Shown here piece after piece: positions 1 to 10,146 of a DNA stretch of 25,697 bases. The first letter of the stretch is position 1. Each line of letters starts with the position of its first letter. The DNA is from Bacteroidota bacterium (GTDB taxonomy: Bacteria; Bacteroidota; Bacteroidia; Flavobacteriales_D; Crocinitomicaceae). The stretch covers positions 1 to 25,697 of the forward strand of contig VGMK01000006.1 of the NCBI GenBank assembly GCA_016866375.1. The letters run 5' to 3'. A program made the position numbers and the translations under genes. The notes below the pieces were generated by a model that was not told the DNA's origin, did not search any database, and worked only from the letters and a program-made list of their open reading frames with translations.

Positions 1-11
1 GCGGAAAAAAC

Positions 12-19
12 TACTTTTG
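12..19 (+). promoter_or_regulatory. hppA promoter, Bacteroidota -7 element TACTTTTG
   Basis: The octamer TACTTTTG is a full match to the Bacteroidota -7 consensus TAnnTTTG. It lies 35 bases before the hppA ATG, which would give a short 5' leader of roughly 30 bases. The matching -33 element would fall outside the window, so only half of the promoter can be judged. Confidence 0.6.
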
Positions 20-54
20 CGCCCTAATTGTAATTAACCATATTCAAATTAATT

Positions 55-2475
<2,421 letters not shown>

Positions 2476-2494
2476 ACTTATTTAAACTTTATAT

Positions 2495-2519
2495 AAAGGC
2501 GGAATTATCCGCCTTTTTT
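2495..2519. terminator. Intrinsic terminator after hppA, probably bidirectional
   Basis: A perfect 9-base-pair hairpin (aaaggcgga, loop atta, tccgccttt) starts 19 bases after the hppA stop and runs straight into a T-rich tract. A-rich sequence on the other side would act as a T tract on the minus strand, so the same hairpin could also end transcripts arriving from the DUF486 remnant at 2524-2886. Confidence 0.88.
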
Positions 2520-2523
2520 ATTT

Positions 2524-2886
2524 TTAAAAAATAAAATAAACCGCGCCCACAAGACAGGCTAGTTCTGCAAAATGGTTCCATTTAATTTCTTCAGATTTAA
2601 AAAGAATATAAACGAAATATAAAAAGTACCAATAACGTAATAACCTCTTAAATCACTTTTAATTCCATTAAAGAAAATGGTCCGCCAAAAACTTTATAAT
2701 CAATCCTATTTGCCGGTACTTGCACACAATATTCTAAAAAAGCTAATCCCCCACTTACGAACCCGAGTGGCAACCAACCCATGCTTGACCATTTTTTATC
2801 CCAATCAAATTATAAATGACCATACCAAGTGACTGTCATAAAAAATTCGAAACAACTAATAATATAATCGTGTAAATTCCTTTCAT
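2524..2886 (-). pseudogene. Decayed DUF486 (DMT-like small membrane protein) gene
   Basis: No open frame of useful length exists here, but joining minus-strand frames rebuilds a complete DUF486-family protein of about 120 residues. It starts MKGIYTIILLVVSNF at 2886 and continues with MTVTWYGHL, LAFLEYCVQVPANRI, GGPFSLMELKVI, EVITLL, and ends KWNHFAELACLVGAVYFIF with TAA at 2524. I see four lesions: a one-base loss in the A6/T6 run at 2840-2845; an in-frame TAA at 2810-2812; a second TAA at 2648-2650, where the family normally has Gln in KVIQEVITL; and a frame change near 2611-2626. DUF486 proteins are small four-helix membrane proteins related to drug/metabolite transporters, with no settled function. 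The rest of the protein is still readable, so the inactivation looks recent. Confidence 0.88.
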
Positions 2887-2893
2887 AAATTTG
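2886..2893 (+). promoter_or_regulatory. Promoter -7 element TAAATTTG for the alkyltransferase-like gene
   Basis: TAAATTTG matches TAnnTTTG fully and lies only 8 bases before the ATG at 2901. Transcription would then start at or next to the start codon, giving a leaderless or nearly leaderless message. Upstream promoter sequence overlaps the 5' end of the decayed DUF486 gene. I see no good -33 TTG at the expected distance, so confidence is moderate. Confidence 0.4.
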
Positions 2894-2900
2894 TAGCGTG

Positions 2901-3248
2901 ATGAAAATTTCAGATAAAAACAAAGATTTCTTTGCCCTAGTTTATGAAGTAGTAAAACAAATTCCGAAAGGCAGAGTAACTAACTATGGTGCCATTGCAA
3001 ACTACCTAGGTACAAAGAGATCCTCTAGAATGGTTGGTTGGGCAATGAACGCTTCTCATATTTACAAAGAAATCCCTGCCCACCGTGTTGTAAATAGACA
3101 GGGTTTATTGACTGGAAAAATGCACTTTGATTACCCTACTGAAATGGAGGAATTATTAATGAGTGAAGGAATTGAAGTAATAAATGATCAAATAGTAAAT
3201 TTTCAAATCGTTTTTTGGGACCCAGAAGTAGAGTTGGCTATTGCTTAA
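2901..3248 (+). CDS. Alkyltransferase-like protein (MGMT fold without the acceptor Cys)
   Basis: This 115-residue protein is the DNA-binding domain of the O6-alkylguanine-DNA alkyltransferase family. Visible landmarks are the helix-turn-helix region KGRVTNYGAIANYLG (23-37), the arginine-finger area SSRMVGWAMN (41-50) and the active-site loop IPAHRVVN (58-65). True repair enzymes have PCHR in this loop. Here the methyl-accepting Cys is Ala60, so it cannot take an alkyl group. Proteins of this class (ATLs) bind O6-alkylguanine and are thought to flag it for nucleotide excision repair. I chose ATG 2901 over the GTG just before it, because MKISDKNK gives a normal length. Its 3' end overlaps the convergent gene at 3238-3648 by 11 bases. 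Confidence 0.9.
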   Translation: MKISDKNKDFFALVYEVVKQIPKGRVTNYGAIANYLGTKRSSRMVGWAMNASHIYKEIPAHRVVNRQGLLTGKMHFDYPTEMEELLMSEGIEVINDQIVNFQIVFWDPEVELAIA

Positions 3249-3648
3249 AAGTTTTACAGCGAGTTGATTTGCCCCCCATTTGATAAATCGTATTTTCCTC
3301 CAAGTATTGAAATAACTGAACACCATTTTCTTCATCGTCATTAATAACATACTGATAAACATTTCCTGAAACTCCGGATTTACATGAAAGAGAGATGATA
3401 TTATTCTTCTCTTCTTTTTTAATGATTTTATAAAATTGGCTATCCTCAATATGACCATCCTCATCAACTAAGTTATGAATCATGAATCCATCCTTCAAAG
3501 AAAAATTAAAGAGTTGATTCACCTCAATTGTAGAGATGGTTTCCTTGGTTTCCATGTTAATTTCATTAAGTTCCTTAACAGAAAAACTATACTGCCCATA
3601 AACATGTGTAAGGCAAATTAAGGAGATAAGAGTGAAGAACAGTTTCAT
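3238..3648 (-). CDS. Small secreted protein of unknown function
   Basis: A 136-residue protein beginning MKLFFTLISLICLTHVYG followed by QYSF, a clear Sec signal peptide with probable cleavage after Gly18, so it is exported to the periplasm or cell surface. The mature part (about 118 residues) is polar, rich in Glu, Asn and Ile, with two Cys (in LSCKSG and STRCKT). It has no lipoprotein box and no transmembrane helix. I do not recognise the family. It reads as beta-rich, comparable to other small Bacteroidota periplasmic proteins, but no motif supports a function. It is transcribed alone, convergent with the alkyltransferase-like gene and divergent from the cystathionine synthase gene across 87 bases. 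Confidence 0.75.
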   Translation of the reverse strand: MKLFFTLISLICLTHVYGQYSFSVKELNEINMETKETISTIEVNQLFNFSLKDGFMIHNLVDEDGHIEDSQFYKIIKKEEKNNIISLSCKSGVSGNVYQYVINDDEENGVQLFQYLEENTIYQMGGKSTRCKTFKQ

Positions 3649-3709
3649 TATGCGATATTATTAAAGTGAATATTCAATTTCCTCGAAGAACGAATCGCCT
3701 TAATTTAGT

Positions 3710-3717
3710 TACATTTG
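3710..3717 (+). promoter_or_regulatory. Promoter -7 element TACATTTG for the cystathionine gene
   Basis: TACATTTG is a full match to TAnnTTTG, 18 bases before the ATG at 3736, implying a very short leader. No clear TTG lies at the usual -33 distance. The in-frame TTG at 3715 falls inside this element, which argues against it being a start codon. Confidence 0.5.
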
Positions 3718-3735
3718 TTTTTTAAAAACCATAGC

Positions 3736-4875
3736 ATGAAATTCGGAACAAAAGCCATACATGCCGGTGTGCATCCTGATGAATCGACCGGGGCTATAAT
3801 GACACCCATATATCAAACTTCTACATACGTTCAAGAGGGGGTTGGCAAACACAAAGGATACGAATATTCTCGTACGCAGAACCCAACACGCCATGCACTT
3901 GAAAAAAATATCGCTGCCATTGAAAATGGAAAATTTGGCGCTTGTTTTGGATCAGGTCTTGCTGCAATTGATTGTGTTATTAAGATGCTGAACCCTGGAG
4001 ATGAAGTAATATCTACCAATGATCTGTACGGTGGGTCTTATCGCATTTTCAAAACTATCTTTGAAAAATATGGAATTATTTTCCATTTTGTTGATATGCA
4101 AGATCGTTTCAACGTTGAGGCTGTTGTAAATTCAAAAACTAAGTTAATTTGGGTTGAAACCCCAACAAATCCAATGATGAACATTGTTGACATCGAGGCA
4201 ATGTCTAAAATTGCAAAACGTGCAGGTGCTGTACTGGCAGTAGACAATACGTTCGCAACTCCATATTTACAGAATCCTCTTGACTTAGGAGCAGATATTG
4301 TAATGCATTCCGTAACGAAATATCTAGGTGGGCATTCAGATGTTGTTATGGGGGCGCTTGTAACTTCATGTGATGAAATCGCTCGTGAGATGTATAGGAT
4401 TCAGAACTCATCTGGGGCTGTGACTGCTCCGATGGACTCGTTTTTGGTGCTTAGAGGAATTAAAACCTTGCACCTGAGAATGCAACGGCATTGTGAAAAT
4501 GGTGAGAAGGTAGCAAGGTACCTAACGACTCACCCCAAAATTGATAAAGTTTATTGGCCGGGATTTGAGTCGCATCCAAATCATGAAGTTGCAAAAAAAC
4601 AAATGCGTGGGTTCGGTGGCATGATTTCATTTACGTTGAAAGGTAATAACCTAGAGGATGCTCTTTTGGTAGTCAAAAAAACTCAGATTTTTGCACTCGC
4701 TGAATCATTAGGTGGTGTTGAGTCTCTGATTGGTCATCCTGCAACGATGACACATGCGTCAATACCAAAAGACATAAGAGAACAAAGTGGCGTAGTTGAT
4801 TCACTCATAAGATTAAGTGTTGGGATTGAGGATGCCGAAGACCTTATAGAGGACTTAAATTTAGCACTTGCCTAA
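3736..4875 (+). CDS. Cystathionine gamma-synthase / gamma-lyase family PLP enzyme
   Basis: Cytoplasmic PLP enzyme of Cys/Met metabolism, 379 residues, the usual family length. It opens KFGTKAIHAG and contains YEYSRTQNPTR (phosphate-binding Tyr/Arg region), VETPTNP, the cofactor Asp in VDNTFATPYLQ, and the PLP-binding Lys195 in SVTKYLGGHSD. The C-terminal block SLGGVESLIGHPATMTH is typical of both cystathionine gamma-synthase (succinyl- or acetyl-homoserine plus cysteine) and gamma-lyase (cystathionine to cysteine). Sequence alone does not separate the two, and no met or cys genes lie nearby. ATG 3736 is preferred over an upstream TTG at 3715 because that codon sits inside the promoter and would add a non-homologous MFFKNHS leader. 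Its stop overlaps that of the convergent LytTR gene by 4 bases. Confidence 0.95.
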   Translation: MKFGTKAIHAGVHPDESTGAIMTPIYQTSTYVQEGVGKHKGYEYSRTQNPTRHALEKNIAAIENGKFGACFGSGLAAIDCVIKMLNPGDEVISTNDLYGGSYRIFKTIFEKYGIIFHFVDMQDRFNVEAVVNSKTKLIWVETPTNPMMNIVDIEAMSKIAKRAGAVLAVDNTFATPYLQNPLDLGADIVMHSVTKYLGGHSDVVMGALVTSCDEIAREMYRIQNSSGAVTAPMDSFLVLRGIKTLHLRMQRHCENGEKVARYLTTHPKIDKVYWPGFESHPNHEVAKKQMRGFGGMISFTLKGNNLEDALLVVKKTQIFALAESLGGVESLIGHPATMTHASIPKDIREQSGVVDSLIRLSVGIEDAEDLIEDLNLALA

Positions 4876-5615
4876 AGATTTTCCAATACCTTGAAAAATT
4901 GGTCTTTTTTAACCGGTGATAGAGGTATTGAGGCACCATCTTTCATGATTACTGATCCCCCATCATGCTTATCATAACGGTCAATAAAATTCAGATTAAT
5001 CAAATGTGATTGTTGAACACGAAAAAAATCAAAAGGAGAAAGTAAAATATCAAACTCTTTTAGTGTTCTTGATACAAGTATTTTTTTTCCTGTTTGTAGA
5101 TAGAAAAAAGTATAATTTTTATCTGATTCACATCGTACGATATCCTCAATATCTACAACGTAATTACTTTCCTGTGTTTTAAGTACTAGTTTTCTTTTAT
5201 TTTGTGGTTGAATATTGTGCTGTAGCGCTTGAAATACAGGGTCATTGGAATTTTCATTTATTTTCGAGAGCGCCTTGCTTAAACTCAATTTCAATTCTTC
5301 GGCATCTATTGGTTTCAAAATGTAATCAAGTGCGCTAAATTTAATTGCCTGAATGGCATATTCTTGAAAAGCAGTTACGAAGATTACCTCAAAATCAATT
5401 TTATTTACTGATTTTAGAACATCAAAACCATTACCGTCAGGCATTTGTATATCCAAAAACACTAAGTCAGGCTTTATTCGATGAATTGCCTCGACACCAC
5501 TTACTACATTTTCACCGTCAATATAAACCTCCAAGTCAAATCCAAATGACTCTATCATTTTTCCAATTAATTCCCTTGTTGGCTTCTCATCATCGATAAT
5601 TAAAATTTTCTTCAT
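4872..5615 (-). CDS. LytTR-family response regulator
   Basis: A 247-residue cytoplasmic transcription regulator. Residues 1-120 form a receiver domain: acidic pocket Asp8/Asp9 (IIDDE), phosphoacceptor Asp55 (LVFLDIQMPDG), the switch residue in VTAFQEYA and the conserved Lys in YILKPI. Residues from about 145 to the end form a LytTR DNA-binding domain, with VRCESDKNYTFFYL, ILVSRTLKEF, FFRVQQSHLIN and IPLSPVKK. The gene begins 17 bases after the sensor kinase stop, so the two are almost certainly a co-transcribed kinase-regulator pair of the LytS/LytR or AlgZ/AlgR type. The target genes are not apparent from this window. Confidence 0.95.
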   Translation of the reverse strand: MKKILIIDDEKPTRELIGKMIESFGFDLEVYIDGENVVSGVEAIHRIKPDLVFLDIQMPDGNGFDVLKSVNKIDFEVIFVTAFQEYAIQAIKFSALDYILKPIDAEELKLSLSKALSKINENSNDPVFQALQHNIQPQNKRKLVLKTQESNYVVDIEDIVRCESDKNYTFFYLQTGKKILVSRTLKEFDILLSPFDFFRVQQSHLINLNFIDRYDKHDGGSVIMKDGASIPLSPVKKDQFFKVLENL

Positions 5616-5632
5616 ACGCTAAAAAATTTACT

Positions 5633-7792
5633 TTAAGTTATATCAAATTTTAATGGCAGCAAAATTCTTACTACCGTACCTCGACCATTTTCCTCGGCAT
5701 CAGAAATATCAATCAAGCCTTTTACTTTGTATTTACGATTAAGAATATCAATTCGCTCTCGCGTGATATCAATCGCCATACTATTGTGGGATTTTATCTT
5801 TTTTGTCTTTGCGGATTTTTGTCTGCCTATTCCATTGTCCGCTATAATTACATCCAATAACTCACCTGCACTTTTCATAGTAACAGAAATAGTCCCTCCT
5901 TCTATGGTATGTAATTGACCGTGTTCTATCGCGTTTTCAACAAAAGGCTGAGCAATCATAGGGGGTATCAATGCTTTGGAGTATAGCAAATCCTCATCAA
6001 AATCCAACGTATAAGTAAAGCGGTCCTCAAATCTCATCTTTTGAGTATTAAGGTATTTATCCAAAATCTCATATTCCAGATCCAATGGAATCATTTCTTT
6101 TGAGGAGTTCTCCAAAATCAACCGCATAAGTCGGGAGAAATTCACCAAAAAACGAGAAGATTTATCTGGATCGTTTGCGTACATATAACTTTGAATCACA
6201 GACATCGCATTGAACACAAAATGTGGATTCATTTGCGCCCTCAATAATTTTTGTGATATCTCGGCTTCACGATGTTTCTGTTTCAATCTTTGGGAGCGAA
6301 TTCGAATACCAGCGACAAAAATAGACATGAGCACGATTACCCCCAAGGCAATGCCAATAATAACTTGTCGATCTTTCTGAAAAGATATTCGCTCATTTTC
6401 CCTCTGTTCCTTCAGGATACTTTGTTGTTGTTGCTCTATAATTTTTTCTCTTTCTTCTCGTAAATTTCCTTCTGTGAGTTCACCAACAATCCTCGAAAAT
6501 TGTTCTTTTTCGTTAATTTTTGCAACTTTGATGTAAGCATTTTGATAGAAAAATACGCTGTCTAGGTTACTCTTTTTCTCCGCTATGTTTGAACGAAGTA
6601 GATAGACCTCACTTAAAAGAAAATTGACCGTTTTAAATGGAGGTAAGGCATATTTCAAATGGAATGATGCAGATTTTAAGTCATTTAGTTCAAGAAAATT
6701 GGCCGCTAAATATTTATGGATAAAATAATTGAGCCTTTCCTCTTCCATTCCCTTCATTAATTTCAGTGCACCTGTCAACTCGTTGTTTGATAATATGTAT
6801 TCCTTTTTTTCGCTGAAATAAAAAGACAATAACACTTTTAAAGTAGAAAGACTTAAATCGTCTCTGTCATTTTTCGCTTCATCCTGTAGAAATTTCAGTT
6901 GTTGAATATCCAGAGATTTCCCTTGTAATAAAGCATTTTGAATTTCTAGGACATTGACCCTCATAATACCTCTTTGGTCTTTGAGGGTTATAAAGTAATT
7001 TTTTGCGCGTTCTAAATATTGAGTAGTTTGGCTAAAGTTTTGCAATTCCATGGATATTTTTGCAACATCAATACAACCATTTGCTTTGAGGTAATTCTCA
7101 TTTTGCTCCGTTGCCAATTGAATTGATTGTAATTTTTTATTTACTGCTTCTACATAATTTTCAAAATAGTGGTATACTTTTCCTTGATAACTCAGAGCCT
7201 CAATTAACTTAGTTTTATCTGAAAGACGTTTTGCCTCTGCGGTTGCCATTGCAGCAAAATGGGTTGCTGAATCCGAATTAGAACTCACCATATAAACAAA
7301 AGAAATTCCTTTGTAAGCCTCATATATACTTAGAATATCTTGCGCCTGCCTCGATTTTTTTAAGCGATTTAAAGCCAAACCTAAAGCCTGATCTAAGCGA
7401 GTTCCTTCGTGGGAAATATACCACAAATAAAGTGCCTCTTCTCGTTCGTTTAAGCTTTTATATCTTGGAATTATTTCCTTAAAAATATGGGAGTGAGCTT
7501 TCCTGGATCGGCCAAGATTTAAATACCCCTCAATCAATGCACATGTCTTAATTCGTTTAATTTCTGGAGATAATTCATCTGTTGGGACTTCTTCGAGTAT
7601 CTTGAGCAAAAAACTGTAAAAATCAGGATTCTTGAGTCGTTGTATTTGAAGCTGTTTATCTATCTCCGTAATTTGTTCATTTGGTGTGTTATTTTTCAAT
7701 TTATATGAAAAGTCCTTCTCCAAATTCTGAGATAAAACAAGTGATTTTCCTAAAAGAAAAATTATAAGAAGAATCCGGGTTATGAGACTCAT
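5633..7792 (-). CDS. TPR-type membrane sensor histidine kinase (His_kinase family)
   Basis: A 719-residue kinase. ATG 7792 is chosen because MSLITRILLIIFLLGKSLVLSQ is a good signal sequence and the start then follows the upstream gene by 25 bases. A longer open frame to 7933 would run deep into that gene. Residues of about 25-440 are an exported helical-repeat (TPR-like) sensor region, followed by a Gln/Glu-rich coiled coil and one membrane helix at about 476-496. The cytoplasmic His_kinase domain carries the phosphoacceptor His524 in QMNPHFVFNA, the N box PFVENAIEHG (616-625, Asn620) and the ATP-binding DNGIG (652-656), ending GRGTVVRILLPL. It pairs with the LytTR regulator immediately downstream. 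The signal sensed is unknown. Confidence 0.92.
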   Translation of the reverse strand: MSLITRILLIIFLLGKSLVLSQNLEKDFSYKLKNNTPNEQITEIDKQLQIQRLKNPDFYSFLLKILEEVPTDELSPEIKRIKTCALIEGYLNLGRSRKAHSHIFKEIIPRYKSLNEREEALYLWYISHEGTRLDQALGLALNRLKKSRQAQDILSIYEAYKGISFVYMVSSNSDSATHFAAMATAEAKRLSDKTKLIEALSYQGKVYHYFENYVEAVNKKLQSIQLATEQNENYLKANGCIDVAKISMELQNFSQTTQYLERAKNYFITLKDQRGIMRVNVLEIQNALLQGKSLDIQQLKFLQDEAKNDRDDLSLSTLKVLLSFYFSEKKEYILSNNELTGALKLMKGMEEERLNYFIHKYLAANFLELNDLKSASFHLKYALPPFKTVNFLLSEVYLLRSNIAEKKSNLDSVFFYQNAYIKVAKINEKEQFSRIVGELTEGNLREEREKIIEQQQQSILKEQRENERISFQKDRQVIIGIALGVIVLMSIFVAGIRIRSQRLKQKHREAEISQKLLRAQMNPHFVFNAMSVIQSYMYANDPDKSSRFLVNFSRLMRLILENSSKEMIPLDLEYEILDKYLNTQKMRFEDRFTYTLDFDEDLLYSKALIPPMIAQPFVENAIEHGQLHTIEGGTISVTMKSAGELLDVIIADNGIGRQKSAKTKKIKSHNSMAIDITRERIDILNRKYKVKGLIDISDAEENGRGTVVRILLPLKFDIT

Positions 7793-7817
7793 GGAATCTA
7801 ATTTAAAGAAAATATCG

Positions 7818-8978
7818 TCAAAATTTGAGAAATCCGGATTTTTCCAAAGCTTGCAATGCATTTTCAAGAGCAATATAATCTTCCCAATCATTAAATGCTT
7901 GGATAGAAAAACGAATGAAATTTCTTTTATCAAGTTGAGTTACTGGAATTTCAATATTAAATTGATGCCAAAGGCGTTGTTTCAAACCGACACAATCTGG
8001 TGTATAAATTGGTATTGCAAACATTTGACCGAGGAACGAAGGGCTAATGGGTGAAATAGGCTCTATATTGAATCTATTCATTAATCGAAGGGCCCAGTCT
8101 ATTGTATTCTTCTTATTCTTATCTGATACATCTTCCCAATTATTCCGTCGCATAAAGTCAATACAAAATGGCACCGTTAAAAACGCACTAAAGTCTCTAG
8201 TACCTGCAGTTTGATGGTAATCGATAAACAGAGAATTAGAGGGATTGTCTGATTGATAACCCCAGCTGATTAATAAGGGGTCTATCCAATTTTGGTGCGC
8301 TTTACTAACAAAAAGGAAGGAGGCTCCTTTGGGAGCCATCATCCATTTATGACAAGCTCCCGTGTAAATATCTACATTAAGGTTATTTAAATTAAGATTT
8401 ATTTGTGCGGGTGCATGTGCACCGTCCACAATGGTAATCAATCCTCTTTTCTTAGCTTCTTCACAAATTTGTTCAACGGGAAGAATCAGTGCTGTAGCAC
8501 TGGTTATGTGACTTATGTAAATAGCCTTAGTTTTGTCACTACATCCTTTGAAAAAAGCTGCTACAACTTCATCTGATGTTGAAAAAGGCAAAGGTATTCT
8601 CTGTTGAATAAAACTTGCACCTTTTTTTTCACAGTAGTAATTCCATGCGCGAATTAATGCCCCGTATTCCAGTTGGGTTGATAGTACTTCATCGCCTTTC
8701 TTCAACCGTAAGGACTTTGCAATTGTATTTATGGCATAGGAAGGGTTTGTCACGTAGACCAAGTCATCCGGCTGACAATGGACATAGCTGGCCAATGTTT
8801 TTCGCGCATTATTCAATTGATTTATTCCATCCTCCACAATGAATGAAACGGGTTGAGACTCTAACTCTAATTGCTTTTTTTGGTAAAATGAAAATATTTC
8901 CTTTGGGCATGAACCAAAAGATCCAAAATTGAGGAAAGTAATGTCTTTTCGGACTAAAAAATCGAAAGCGTCATTCAT
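7818..8978 (-). CDS. Class V aminotransferase-fold PLP enzyme (isopenicillin-N-epimerase-like)
   Basis: A 386-residue PLP enzyme of the aminotransferase class V fold. It has FLNFGSFG near the N-terminus, TNPSYAINTIA, the cofactor-stacking block SHITSATA, the PLP Asp in VDGAHAPAQ and the Schiff-base Lys211 in GACHKWMMAPKG. GYQSD and HQTAGTRDFSAF match the isopenicillin-N-epimerase/selenocysteine-lyase-like branch, not the cysteine desulfurases, which need a mobile catalytic Cys loop that I do not see. The substrate is unknown. There are no beta-lactam genes here, and this branch is common as a housekeeping-type gene in Bacteroidota. Its ATG overlaps the stop of the upstream methylase gene (4-base ATGA overlap), so the two are translationally coupled. 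Confidence 0.88.
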   Translation of the reverse strand: MNDAFDFLVRKDITFLNFGSFGSCPKEIFSFYQKKQLELESQPVSFIVEDGINQLNNARKTLASYVHCQPDDLVYVTNPSYAINTIAKSLRLKKGDEVLSTQLEYGALIRAWNYYCEKKGASFIQQRIPLPFSTSDEVVAAFFKGCSDKTKAIYISHITSATALILPVEQICEEAKKRGLITIVDGAHAPAQINLNLNNLNVDIYTGACHKWMMAPKGASFLFVSKAHQNWIDPLLISWGYQSDNPSNSLFIDYHQTAGTRDFSAFLTVPFCIDFMRRNNWEDVSDKNKKNTIDWALRLMNRFNIEPISPISPSFLGQMFAIPIYTPDCVGLKQRLWHQFNIEIPVTQLDKRNFIRFSIQAFNDWEDYIALENALQALEKSGFLKF

Positions 8979-9694
8979 TGGGGTTTGCCAATAATAAATA
9001 TTACTGGTATTTTATGGAGCTCGTAGGCATATTCCCTCCATTCCAATATTGTTTTTGTTTGAACTAGCTCACTCGGTAAAGTGATATTACTTGCAATACA
9101 TAAATATGTTTGCTCTCCAAGCTCATTTAGGATATCCTCTAAAACATTCATATTTCTAAAGGGCGTATCCATAAAAACATGTGTGAAACCGCTACGTCTA
9201 CAGTCTATTTCGAAATCCCTAAGCTGCTTTATTCTGTCTTTTCTTTCTTTTGATAAATAGCCATGAAAGGTAAATTTTTGACCTGAAAAACCACTTGCCA
9301 TGAGCGCCATAAAAATAGAAGACGGTCCAACCAATGGAATTACCTTGAGAGCATGTGAATGTGCAAGGCTAACAAGTTCGGCTCCTGGGTCGGCAATTCC
9401 AGGGCATCCGGCTTCAGAAATAATCCCAACATCTTTTCCATCTAAAAGGTGCATTAGGAGTTCCATGCGCTCTGCCACTGATGTTTGCTTAGATAAATTC
9501 AGAAAAGTACAGTCATCAATTGGAAATGAACGATCCATTTTACGAAGTAAGCGCCTGGCTGATTTTATTTCCTCAACTGCAAAAATGCGTATGTCTGCCA
9601 CTTTATTGATTATGCCTTGCGGAATAATCTCACTGAAAGAATCCCCGCCAAGTGTATTCGGAATTAAAAATAAGTTTCCTTTATTTTTTGACAT
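8975..9694 (-). CDS. Short RsmI-like tetrapyrrole-methylase-fold SAM methyltransferase
   Basis: A 239-residue SAM-dependent methyltransferase of the tetrapyrrole-methylase fold, related to RsmI, which 2'-O-methylates C1402 of 16S rRNA. Visible motifs are GNLFLIPNTLGG at the N-terminus, the family signature SEAGCPGIADPG (93-104), PLVGPSSIFMALMASGFSG (SAM-binding) and FHGYLSKERKDR. Full-length RsmI is about 280 residues with an extra C-terminal domain. This protein stops after the core fold, as short Bacteroidota homologues do, so rRNA methylation is plausible but not shown. It overlaps the upstream phosphatase gene by 14 bases and the downstream aminotransferase by 4, within the dnaA run. Confidence 0.9.
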   Translation of the reverse strand: MSKNKGNLFLIPNTLGGDSFSEIIPQGIINKVADIRIFAVEEIKSARRLLRKMDRSFPIDDCTFLNLSKQTSVAERMELLMHLLDGKDVGIISEAGCPGIADPGAELVSLAHSHALKVIPLVGPSSIFMALMASGFSGQKFTFHGYLSKERKDRIKQLRDFEIDCRRSGFTHVFMDTPFRNMNVLEDILNELGEQTYLCIASNITLPSELVQTKTILEWREYAYELHKIPVIFIIGKPQ

Positions 9695-10145
9695 TTCTAT
9701 TATTTAGCAATGAATCGAGTGCTTCATCCAAGAGATTGTATACATTGATAAAATCTTGTTCTGAGCCATAATATGGATCTGGGACCTCCAAGTTCTGACC
9801 GAATTTCCATTCATTTAAAAGAAGATGCACTTTATTTCTTTGATAGTTGTTTTTCGCTAACTCAATAATATTTCTGTAATTACTCTTATCCATTGCATAG
9901 ATAAGGTCGAACTTTTCAAAATCTGAGAGAGAAAATTGTCTGGATCTTAAATTACTGATATCTGTGTGAAAAGCGGCTGCTATTTTTATCATACGTTTAT
10001 CCGGAGGGCTACCTACGTGATAATCAGCAGTTCCGCAAGAATCTACAGTCCAATCAAGCGCATTCGCATCAATTTTTTTTTTTAGCAACCCCTCTGCCAA
10101 AGGAGACCTACAAATATTCCCCAAGCAGACCATTAAGATATGCAT
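9681..10145 (-). CDS. Low-molecular-weight protein tyrosine phosphatase
   Basis: A 154-residue cytoplasmic phosphatase. The P-loop CX5R is Cys7-Leu-Gly-Asn-Ile-Cys12-Arg13 followed by SP, and the general acid is Asp123 in VPDPYYG, both at the expected places, so all catalytic residues are present. I start it at ATG 10145 (MHILMVCLGN), where the family normally begins. The longer frame to 10181 would overlap the end of dnaA. With this start there is a single base between the dnaA stop and the phosphatase ATG. In other bacteria these enzymes act on tyrosine kinases of exopolysaccharide export or on arginine phosphate, but no such partner is seen here. Confidence 0.94.
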   Translation of the reverse strand: MHILMVCLGNICRSPLAEGLLKKKIDANALDWTVDSCGTADYHVGSPPDKRMIKIAAAFHTDISNLRSRQFSLSDFEKFDLIYAMDKSNYRNIIELAKNNYQRNKVHLLLNEWKFGQNLEVPDPYYGSEQDFINVYNLLDEALDSLLNNRNVKK

Positions 10146-10146
10146 T

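Noticed and set aside
3715..3735. TTG start for the cystathionine enzyme
   Set aside because: The TTG is part of the -7 promoter element; the ATG at 3736 fits family length.
7793..7933. N-terminal extension of the sensor kinase
   Set aside because: It would overlap the end of the aminotransferase gene by over 100 bases and bury the signal peptide that starts at 7792.
7818..8978. Cysteine desulfurase (SufS/IscS) identity
   Set aside because: The catalytic Cys loop is not seen and the motifs fit the isopenicillin-N-epimerase-like branch better.
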